Source: Telmatactis stephensoni
Lineage: Eukaryota > Cnidaria > Anthozoa > Actiniaria > Isophelliidae
Assembly: GCA_029948255.1 (NCBI GenBank)
Contig: JALIZF010001802.1
Span: 521,001-585,000, forward strand
DNA length: 64,000 nucleotides
Reading direction: 5' to 3'
Shown here in pieces: positions 51,919-62,500 of this stretch; the first letter of the stretch is position 1, and each line of letters starts with the position of its first letter. The notes under the pieces were generated by a model, which was given only the letters and a program-made list of their open reading frames with translations, made no database searches and was not told the origin of the DNA. Position numbers and translations under genes: made by a program.

Positions 51919-52533
51919 TCAAAGGTGGCAAAACTGTGGTTTCTGAAAGATGTATAGTACACTGGTGTAACACAGGTGGGGATGGCTGCAGGTGCTTGTG
52001 TCAGTAGACATCCCATCAGGCAAAGTCATGGTATTACCTTGGAGGTCAATAACTGCATTAAAATGTTCCAGAAAATCTTTCCCTAGGATGACATCATAAC
52101 TAAGATTTTGCGCAACAAAAACCTTAAACAAATAAATCTTTTCATCTATTGAAAATGGTAATTCAATTTGACCTAGTACTGGGATATCCTGCCCATTAAC
52201 AGACCTCAATGCACTCAAGGTATCTCGAGAAAGTGTAGTTTTGATATGTTCAGGTAGCTTCTCATAAACTTGAACACTGATTGCTGAGACAGCTGCACCA
52301 GTGTCAATTAGAAATCTAAGTATCATGTTACAAAGAGACCCAAAAATAGAAAGGTTTGTGGTTGTTGGTGAAAAATGAATGGCACTGACATGTTCTGGTA
52401 AATTATTAGCTGCGTCACTAAATTCTGCTTGCGTACTTGCATAAGAGTTACTTTGTATACTTTCGTCAATATTTCTTTCTAATGCAGAGGTTTTATTATC
52501 CTCTCTCATAGTAGTTGAACTTGTAATTTGCAC
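51919..52533 (-). CDS. Retroelement aspartic protease region
   Basis: Retropepsin-like: RFLIDTGAAVSAI carries the catalytic Asp-Thr-Gly near residue 72 of the frame. The flap region follows, then VILGKDFLEHF, the conserved second motif (ILGxDFL). It would cleave Gag and Pol. The frame continues for about 20 residues past the motif and stops. A further overlapping frame (52016-51687) continues in another phase, with proline-rich linker sequence typical of the stretch before reverse transcriptase, which is then missing. Confidence 0.82.
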   Translation of the reverse strand: MQITSSTTMREDNKTSALERNIDESIQSNSYASTQAEFSDAANNLPEHVSAIHFSPTTTNLSIFGSLCNMILRFLIDTGAAVSAISVQVYEKLPEHIKTTLSRDTLSALRSVNGQDIPVLGQIELPFSIDEKIYLFKVFVAQNLSYDVILGKDFLEHFNAVIDLQGNTMTLPDGMSTDTSTCSHPHLCYTSVLYIFQKPQFCHL

Positions 52534-52559
52534 TCTAGTATTCGAATTTCTTGGACTAA

Positions 52560-53331
52560 ATATATGAACTTCTTTTGTACCTTAAAACATCCGACTTAGC
52601 TTTCGGAACTTGACAACTAAATTTTGTATCTCTTGAAAACTATTATAACTATTATCATTGAAGTCCAATCTTGGAGTGGTTTTCTCCGTTACTAAGAAAT
52701 GTTCGAGTAACTTGCCTTATAATATGTCTTGCACAAGTTAAAATGAACGTGCTAACTCTTTTGGAAATAACTATATTTGAAATGACGCAAAACTTTAAGA
52801 AACGCAAAACATTTTGAAATAGCCTGGTAAATTGTGGAAAATGTCTGACGCCGATCGCCAGCCACAGCGTGTGATGTATGTTGTGTGGGCCTTGCTAATT
52901 GATTGTTTCCTGTTTGAAGTTCGAGAGTGCTAACCGAAGGTTGCTCAATGTCATTCACACCAACAGAACTAATGGAATTAGGTATTGATAAAATAGGAAG
53001 ATCTAAGGCACAAAACCCTGTACTATTGTTGTCGAATAACATCTTCGTTCATAAATGGTAAATCCGGATTACGTGTATAGTCAACATGACTAGACTCAGC
53101 TACATTTATTGTATTGTCATCACTATCGTTTAAACTAGTTGAATCATTTGCCGTTTGTGTACCAATAGTATTAATAGACGAATTGTCCGGGAAACCAATC
53201 CGTGAAGTAAATTGAGAATTATTTTGATTTGCTTGAAGAGTATTATCGTCTCGAATATTTGTAAGTGGATTATCTGTTTGCGTGTCACGATCGTGGAGAG
53301 TCCTGTCATCACAGTCATCAGTACGTGTCAC
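52560..53331 (-). pseudogene. Gag-protease linker region
   Basis: Ser/Thr/Asn/Asp-rich frames (53331-53023 and 53042-52752) with no recognised domain. They lie between the nucleocapsid part of gag and the protease, offset from one another by frame changes. Probably a disordered linker or the start of pol. Confidence 0.45.
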
Positions 53332-53390
53332 GTCATCGTTTGTTATATCTGCAGGGGTCTCATCAAATTCCCGACCTTGAGAGACCCTTA

Positions 53391-54861
53391 CTAGTTTGAC
53401 TGATTGCTATTCTGCTGAGTTTCACGACCCGGGGGACGAACGAACCAACCCCTGAAGTTTTGTTGAGTCACAGGTATTTGTGGGTCAGCCCCATCGTAGC
53501 CGTTTGCTCCTATGTTTTGCCTAAATTGATTTGGCCGAAATTCATTTGATCCGTAAGCATTTGACCCCATCTCGTGTTGACTAAACTGATTTGGACTAAA
53601 TCCATTTGGTCTAAAATCGTTTTGTCTATACTCATTCGGTCTAAAATAGTCTTGCCTATAATCATTTGGTCTAAAATCGTTTTGCCTATAACTGTTGGGT
53701 CGATAATCATTTTGTCTAAATGTTCGGGAACGGCAATTTCGAAAATGATGACCCACTCTCTTGCAATTGCTACAGATAACCTGTCCGTTGGTGGTCCTAT
53801 TTGCCCTACCAAAATCGCCTCGAGAATTAAACTGTAGGCGAGGGGGAGGGGCCCCACGAGAGATGCTACCCATACCAGAGCGCAATTCTTCGCGAATAAT
53901 ACGCCTAATTTCGTCATTGCTATTCTCGGTAGGACTAGTTTTCTGCTGATAAGCAGCAACACCAGGGTTAGTCAATAATTTCTTTTCTTCTAGTTCTTGA
54001 ATAAAATTCTTCTGTAAGGCCAAAACATCTTTTGCCTGTTAAACTGTTGCTAGGTGGTTCTACTAGCGAATCCTTAATTCTGGCCGCATTTTCAGCCTCT
54101 TCGAGCGTTTTAGGTTGTTGCAAAATGACATGATTTTGTAGGCTTGGACGGAGGCCATGCATGAAATAATATAATTGCTCACCAATTGGAATCCCTAATC
54201 GCTGGCATCGTTTTCTAATATCAGCAGAATATTCATTAAGGGGTTCGTTAGAGCCTTGTTTTCGCTGGCCCAGTTGCTGTCGCAAAACCCAATTTGAGGT
54301 TGCAGAGAGAAAACGATCCCTAAATAGTTTAGCCAATTGAGCGTAGGAGGTAAACGTGGCTTTATCTAAAGTGGAATACCAAATTTCAGCCGTCCCACTC
54401 AGCGATAATGGAAAAGCTTGGAGTAATTCATCGTTGTTCCACTTATGAAATTTTCCATATAATTCAAATTTATCGAGAAAATTACTAGCATCGTCGCTTT
54501 CCCCTGAAAATGTGGGTGCCCGTGAAATCCCTGGAGGTCCCTTCTTAGGTCGCAGCTCCTGTACTGTGCTACTTAGTGCAGAAAATGAATGAGCGCTTTC
54601 CTCATTCAACTTGCGCATGTTACTTCGGATTCCTTCGAGCGAATCTTCGACTATTTGTGAAAACCTATTAGTCAATGTTTCGAGCTCTACAGGACTCAAA
54701 GAGTCAGGACTGCTAGGTTCGGTCATTATTTTTGATTTAGGCTCGGATTTCAATTTAGATTTTGACTTTGATTTAGATTTTGGTTTACAAGATTTACAAA
54801 GCGGTTCCTTTTCAGGCTCGCTGTCCGCAAAAATCTGCGTTCTCCGCGTTTCACGAGGCAC
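53391..54861 (-). pseudogene. Retroelement gag, frame-shifted in the middle
   Basis: The first part (54861-53968) has a basic Lys/Ser-rich leader, then a capsid-like retrotransposon gag domain (FSGESDDASNFLDKFELY ... ALSGTAEIWY-type motif, FRDRFLSA, LNEYSADIRKRC, YYFMHGLRPSLQ). At an AAAA run near 54030 the frame must change by one base to continue into the second part (54023-53391). That part has a zinc knuckle CSNCKRVGHHFRNC (CX2CX4HX4C), then about a dozen YRQN/FRPN-type five-residue repeats and an Asn/Gln-rich end. The shift may be a lesion or a programmed event; a single extra A explains it most simply. Confidence 0.85.
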
Positions 54862-55188
54862 GATTGGAAATGATTTAATGAAAAATAATCGTAATTACGC
54901 ATATATGAAATTAAAAGTTACTGAATACACAGCAAGATCACAAAATTTCACTAAAAATGTTTGAAAAAAATTGATTGATATCGAGGAAAAGAAAATCGAG
55001 TAGAAAAAGTTGAATCGACATGTAACATTTCAACATTTAGACAATTTAACATTTCAACATTTAGGCATTTAACATTTCAACATAAATACGTATTTTCAAT
55101 TTTACATCAATAGCAACATAAACAAGGCTGATGTACTAATGCATTTTTACAGTCTTGAAGGCTTACCTTACCCGGGTTCTCCACCAAA

Positions 55189-55892
55189 TGTGAAGGGACA
55201 CTCAGTAGAGACTTTTTCTTGGCTTCTTTAATCGATATAGATTCTGGACTCTAAGTCAACTCTACAACAACTTTCTTTATCTTAATCTGAATAATCTTCT
55301 GAATGTTAAGTTACGATGCACCCCTTTTATAGGGACTTGTTGGAAAATCTAATTAACTGACAACCTGTCAAAATTATTCGATATTAACTAGGAAATTTCT
55401 AGGGGCGGTGGCCCTTAATAAGAACACGAAAATTGCAATATTTATGCTCGAGACTAAATGTATCAAAAATCAGTTGTTGTACGATTAAAATACAATTTAC
55501 AAGAAAGCGTTTGGTCATAAAAGGTCAACTGGTACATCAGTTTAAAAGGTTTTAGGGCGCTGTTAAAGTACCGATTAACTTTAATAAACTACAGGGGGCA
55601 AGGTGTCGTAAAAGCAAGGGGACACGAGTCGTAGGAGCCAAAAACACGTGCAGGCCAAACCAACAAGGTTGTGTAAGAGGAAGGTTGGTCAAGGTCAGTA
55701 CGTGCTGGTATTTGGATCATACGACAATCATATGACTTGCTCGTCCAGATTTCCCTTCGAGTCCAACGCGGGCTTGTAATTCGTACTTTGCACATGCGCG
55801 CACAAGCGTTAATAATTATCAAAATGATTCCGTCATGAAAAATAGATTCAAAATAACCTCAAAATAATTGTGCTGATTTGTGTCCCGTAACA
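55189..55892 (-). repeat. 5' LTR
   Basis: 704-base repeat with the same termini and R/U5 as the 3' LTR. TATA box on the minus strand at 55331-55324, so transcription would start near 55300 and run into gag. The leader from LTR to the gag ATG is 327 bases. Confidence 0.88.
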
Positions 55893-56563
55893 TATATATA
55901 GTGTATATAACTTTTATAAATACAATAGAAATATACAGCATATTCCTTTATATAATATTTTATTTATTTTTTCACTTAATTATGTTTCATCTTTATTTTC
56001 TTAGTATTGAAGATGTAGAGCTACCCTGTAGATATGCTTCAATAAATCGTTATTATTATTATTATTATTATTATTTCTGATTTGTTCATTTAATCCCAAG
56101 CACCATTTCGGTCTCAGCTTCTATGTTCTATGTTTTTATATCCGACAATGTTTCTTCAATTGACTATATTCGGGAAAGACAGCCATCTATCACAGCACCA
56201 CTACTTGATCATGACGTCATCAACATTATCACTGGCCACCACAGGCGACCCAATTAGCCGTACAAAATATAAATTCCATTTTATCGGCTAAGGGCAGATT
56301 TCGTATGACTGGAAAATGGCACGGTCACCGCACGGTCACCGCACGGTACGGCTACGACAGGAATGTTGAATGTTATTATAGACATTACGGCACTGACACG
56401 GTAACGGCACGACGCGGTAATTAGTTTCCCACTCATAAGAAAACCGCTCTAGTATTTATTTGTAATAAATAACGGTTCGGTTTTCAAAATCAGCAAGTTT
56501 TTCTACGTCCAATACTTTCTGAACTGATTGCCACCTATTAGTTCCTTTAAATAATGTATATAC
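55893..56563. other. Non-coding, no further dynein exon recognised
   Basis: Contains a (TTA)n run (56049-56076) and GGTCACCGCACGG direct repeats (about 56320-56350). I looked for the next dynein exon (the LPTPxKFHYxFNLRDLSR region of the family) and did not find it here. Confidence 0.5.
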
Positions 56564-59500
56564 CTTGGTCTTCTGCCATAGCACCCTTGTACAAGCAACA
56601 AGCTCACAGACAGTATCACATACGTCGGGACTGAAGCGTGCAGAACAGAAATATCCAGATCCGATTACGCCTGACAAAATAACCACATAAATGTAAGTAA
56701 AACTTAAGAAAAGAAAACTCTGATATGAAAATCGGTCGGAATTAATCAACTCAAACATTATCTAAAAAGAAGAATATCTTGTGCTTGCTGTACTCGGAGT
56801 AGACGTTTGCGGGGAAAGTGGGAGTAAAGAAAAGAGGAGAAGGATGAAAATAAAGATGAAGAGAAATTGCTTTTGAACGAAGAATGACACTTTTGACTTG
56901 AAACGTTACACAGATTATTTTGCTTTGGTTTTAAACGACGAAACCTGGCTCTCCGATCTTAAAAAGACTAAAAATGACGGGTTTTGTCGTCGTGCATCGG
57001 AATCTGTTGTTGCATGATACAAAAAAGGGCCTATTTGTTCGAAAGGCGATAAGCGCTAACCCAGGATCAAATCTGAAGAACATCCAATTGCCCTTCGAGT
57101 AACCGGGTCCAGGATACAATCCATTTACAGTGAGTAATGGAATTTGTAGAAAGATGCAGTGCTAGAAGAGAAATCCCACCAAGGAAACTTTCCTAGTGGT
57201 GACCCTACGGTCTATTGCCTTTACAAAGCAGAGAAAAATTTTATCTGACCTCAGTGGGATTTGATCCAACGACCCCTGGATTTGTAGGCCAATGCTCTGC
57301 CAACTGAGCTAAAATGTCAACTGTATCTTAAGACAGTTGTGGGTATATAGATGTTGTGACGTGGGAATGAATGCAATTGGTACTTGACGAACAATCAAAT
57401 GACACAATAACAAGGATAAACTGTAGTTATTTTCCTGTCTATAATTACTTACCAAAGATCTTATCAATAGATGCGTTGGAAGGCAAGGTACAGTTAAAGA
57501 TAGAAAACTGTCGTTTTAAACGTTCAGGAATGTCGTTACGTCCACCACCAGGATGAATCATGGCAGCAATAAACTGAATATCTACGATGTGTGTGAACTC
57601 GCCTGGTTTCTCAAGATTGTAAAACCCTTTCATTTCCATCAACTGACGTACTATCTCGTTGGTTACCTACAACACATTCAACAGTGACTAACGCGTACTA
57701 TCTCGTTGGTTACCTACAACACATTCAACAATTTAACGAGTACTATTTCGTTGGTTACCTACAACACATTCAACAGCGACTTTAACGCGTACTATCTCGT
57801 TGGTTACCTACAACACATTCAATGACTTTAACGCGTGCTCCGGTGGGACGCAATTGGAGATAGAGAAAACATTCCAGAAGTGTGCAGATGTTTTCTCCAC
57901 CGAGCATTTTGCTTCTTATGCATCATTTGTGCATTCTTCGTTGTTTCTTTTTCAAATGTGTTGATCACAATGTGCTCTACATTGCACATGCATGCCACAC
58001 GCGTGCGTTTTTTATTTCATTTTATTTTTTAGTTAATATTGACCAAAACACAGCGAAGGCAATGAACAGTATATAAAAAAGTTCCTTTTCCACATCTCTT
58101 ATGCAGTACAGCAATGGCAATGGTGTCACTTCACTTCTGTGTATTACTTATACATTGTATATTACCTGATCTCCCCATTCATTAATGATTGGCATGTTGA
58201 TATCGTCTACAAACGTAGTCATCTTGCGTCCTGCTGGTGGTCCGTACGTTGTACCAACACGCTTGTCGACAAGACTTTCGATAGTGCGCTTGGGAATAAA
58301 AATCAAAGAGCTATAAGCTATGTCATTATGTTATTCATGGGATTAGAGGTACATCTGATGTATCTGTTGTGAAACGTATTTGCAATGGTAATGAGTTATC
58401 CAAAACAACTGAATGTCAATTGTAGTTCTCGATTACCTGGAATAACAAAGGTGTCGTAGCTGAAGAAAAGTTGAAACTTTTGGCCACGTGTTGTTCTGGG
58501 TTGTACTTGGCCATATAACCTTTAATCATAACTGTCTTTGCAGTTCCTTGTTCACCAATAAGTAGAACAGCCTATAGAGACATTGGTTGAGGTAGAACGT
58601 ACAACAAATATATATGTTTATCATAAAAGTTTGATTTCATTCGTGTTAACTCAAAGCTGTACTATACGTTGAATATTTGATATGGAAATGGTCTGAAGGT
58701 AAAGGGATGATATTTACCTTGCTTTGTTTAGCAATAGTATCTATAAGTACACTAGTTCTGACATTGTCTACGTTAGGTACTAAGATCGATGAATACTCAG
58801 GTTTGGAGTCTGGTGGATAATCATAAGTCTGTACACGATTATTCCAGTGTTCCCAGTTGCCTACAAAAACATCAAGAATATCTTCAACCTGTAAGTTTAA
58901 ATACACATAAGGAGGCACGTAAAATTGTTACTTTTTGTTATTCATTCCTTCTCAACAATGTTTGCACAGGTCAACAGAAAGAAGGCAAAATACAGGTGAG
59001 AGGCGAAAAAGCTTAAGCAAGTGAAGTGGTTCGGATAAAAGATAGAATACTTATATTTTATACTCAATACAAACCCTTTGCATCGACCACAAATTCGAAG
59101 ATCGTATTCTTGCTGTCTTCTCCAAGGTTTGGTAAATCTAATTTCCCGTGTTGAAGGAGAAACTCCTGCATCTTTGCACGATCGTCCAGTTCAAGTAGAG
59201 CGCCAACACCCCACATTAGTGAGAAAACGAAGAGCTTGGCAAGATGAGCAGCAGGCAGGACACCATGGTCTTCTTTGGATGGTATTAACCCTTCTAGAAG
59301 GTCGATACACTACAACATAATAGGTTTGGATATACTGTATTTGTTTGGAGAAATGCATAGGAAGATACTTCTTATCAGATAATCAATGGCAGATAAAAGT
59401 AGAAATAAAGCTAGGTATTTATATAAAGCAGGACATAAAACAGAAGACTCACTAGAATCTTAAAACTGTTTACCTGTTTGATAATATTACATTCCAAAAT

Positions 59501-62500
59501 GTCCATTTTCATGTGCAGGTTTTGGGTAACATATGTTACAAGCGCATCAAAGACGCTCTGAAACAACTGCTCAAACACATCATGTTCCTGTGGCTCACGA
59601 GAATTCAGCCACGCCTAAAGAGAGGAGAGCGAGAGGGAAAAGTTATTGTAAACTTCAATTCCCAATACTTTCAAATACATCAGAAACGGACCATTTACAT
59701 CAGAAACGGACTCTGAATTGAAAATAATATGGGCTACATCAAAAAGCTAAAAATAAACGGACTTAACCTTGAGAATAGGTTGCCATTCCATGACAGACGA
59801 ACTCATAAAGACCATACCATTTCTAGACACAGTCGCTGGCGATGCGTTATCAATGTTGTGAGGTTCAAAGACAATCTTACATTGAGGTGACATGGGAATA
59901 CGATCACCGTTAGCTAGTGTTAATGTCTTGTTGTCATCTAACACACTGTTTAAGTTCTCGATCCAGATCGCATCAACAGGACCATCCAACACAATCCAGA
60001 TGTTTTCACCTAATGAATGAAAAACGGTTGATGGAACGAAATGCGTCTTTGAATTCCCAAATGAAAACATGTTTTGCTAGTTTGGCCAAGAAAATTGATA
60101 TGCAATAATAATATTTTAGAAAACATTTGCAACAAAAAATCTACGAAAAATTGAATAACAAACGTTTTGACAATGATTTTGAATGATTCACACAAGTCTT
60201 GAGTTTGAATTCTTAGCAGTAAAAACATGAACCATAAAATGTTACATAGAAGCTTTTGTTGAGCGTTTTTCTTTTCCCTACCTTTCTTGGCTTTGAGAGT
60301 TTTTCTCCATAAGGTGGAAAAGATCCCATCAGTCCAGTCATTAGTTGCTACGTCCAGTCTGCCAAACATCTGTGGTGCAGTAATAGCCTTTGGATTCATT
60401 CTCATTTCTCGATGAGGCTGTCCACAGTCTCCCATGGCCTTCATCAAGATGTTGATACACGTGGTTTTACCAGCACCACTAGGACCAAGAGTCATCATAC
60501 CATGACGTACACGCTGAGTCTCGAACAGCTAATCAAACATATTCTATTTTATTTTTATTTATTTATTTATTAGACTTTACCCCCTAGGGGCGGGTAACCC
60601 ACAACGGTTTACCAATTACTGTGGTCCCCAATAAACATGAAACAAACAAATAATGACGTGTACAAATTTGATAAGATATGATAGACAGTTATTTCAAAAG
60701 CAGCATCGTATAGTTTCACTTAAAGTTCTGCACGTGTTACATTTTGAGCAGATAGACTTCCATGTGCGCGGATTATCAACATCATAGTTACTCGTGAGAG
60801 ACGTTTTGTAGTAACCATACAGTATTTTCTTGAAGTTATGTAAGGTAATGTTGGGATCCTTTAATTCTTGTGGAAGAATGTTCCAGATTCTGCTAGTTCT
60901 TATCAGTAAAAAACGAGTACCAAACTAGAAAAGTGGCAAAATGACATCGAAAGCCACTGTAAGGTTTCCTTGACTAAATTCCCTGACTCTTCACTGACTT
61001 TCGTAACATTTTGACAATTTCCCTGGTCAAATCAAACATTCCCTCACAATTCCCTGACCTTGAAAAATTTTACGACTTTAAACGAATTTTACCTGACTTT
61101 TCAAGGTCAGTGGGAACCCCTGTAAACAGAAGCTGAAAAAGCGTGTAAAATCACTGAGTATGGAACTGCTATCATTGCCCGCAATCCACAATTAGTCCAA
61201 ATAATATCGAATAGTAATAGTCCAATATTTGGATAGCACAAGTATGCAACTCAAGTTTCATTGTACCTGTATTATCTTAAGGACCCATGGTGGATGGAAG
61301 ATAAGACCTGCTTCCTCAGTGTTCTTCTGGATAAATCCTTCCAGTTCAGGATAACCCGCCTTGTCCAGCACAATACCAGGAAACAAGTCATTAATGAGAC
61401 TAAGGAACAGAGGCTCATCTTCGTCAACCTACCGATAATTTGTAATTTGTAATTAATAATTTGTAATAAACAGATATTCTTGATTCTAAGAGAGTGGTAG
61501 GTAACAATGTATTAAGGCTGTAGAGTGCAAAATTTCCGTATGGCGCCTTGTACAAATTGCTATAATTTGCGCACTGTGGTTGACTGATAAAATGACACTA
61601 TCAATTTTCTCGTCAAACCCCATGTTAACTACCAAAAATAAAAACAGTTTTGACAATAAAAGCCACAATATTCGTACCAGTTTTGATAAGTTCATATCTC
61701 TCAAAACCCTCATGACTGTCGTAGATTCACTATCCTGTGGATTAGCTCGTTTAGCAGCTCCAAGAGTACGTAGCACGGACAAGATATTACGTAGACCAAA
61801 ATCATAGTGAACCTGGATAAAGATATGGCATTATCAGTCATTTTTTAAATAAATTGATCTAGGGAGATCTTATTGTTAGACAACTACAGACCTGCTTGCT
61901 TAGTTGTTCTTCACAGAGCTTGTACAAAGTGTAGAACTTTTGAGCCAAGATGACATTCTCGATAAAACCACAACTGGCAAGTTTTACTCGCATGATAATC
62001 TGTAAAGTAGAAAATATTTTGTTAGCTTAGATAGAGAAGTAGTACGGTTATGTTAAGACTTACCTGTCTGTCAGGTACCATCATAGCTACAGTACGAAAC
62101 TGAATCTTGAGGTTTTCTGGTAGTTCTTGTCGGCCAGCGTAACCAGGATTCTACAACAGACACATAAACAACAATGAATTCAAAGAGACATTTGTCTGTC
62201 CAAAAGGGTTATTCTAAAATAATATTTCGTAGGTCCATTTACAATGCATAAATATAGCAAATATGCATAAAAACAGAACTTACCATCGTCAAAAAGATTC
62301 CAAATTCTGGGTTTAAATCAACGACATCACCATCACTGAAGACAAACTGTTTCTTCCTATCTTTCTTGGCTGTCAGTACGATGTAGATTTGCTGTGCAGC
62401 CACAGACAAGACAGGCAGTTCAATACGATTGAATTCATCAAAGCATCCCCAACTGCCTGACTGTGCCAAACCTAGACAGCATACGCAAGTATAAATACTC

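Larger units (their letters stand above)
49342..55892 (-). mobile_element. LTR retroelement with unequal LTRs and no visible pol
   Basis: Minus-strand element. The 5' LTR is 55892-55189 (704 bases) and the 3' LTR is 49959-49342 (618 bases), both running TGTTACGGGACA ... CCCTTCACA. Each has TATAAAAG (55331-55324 and 49484-49477). Below the TATA box the roughly 130-base R/U5 part is nearly identical; the U3 parts are diverged and differ in length. A purine tract AAGGAGGGAGGA precedes the 3' LTR. The candidate primer site next to the 5' LTR reads TGGTGGAGAACCCGGG. Internal order: gag, linker, protease, then directly env-like remains; no reverse transcriptase, RNase H or integrase. The flanks (GATGG / TATAT) do not match as a target duplication. 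Gag type resembles Ty3/gypsy-like elements. Confidence 0.88.

Noticed and set aside
57235..57325. Possible tRNA gene on the minus strand
   Set aside because: Good A box, but the anticodon stem is mismatched, the B box deviates and the apparent anticodon (ACA) is not used by normal animal tRNA genes; better read as a SINE head.
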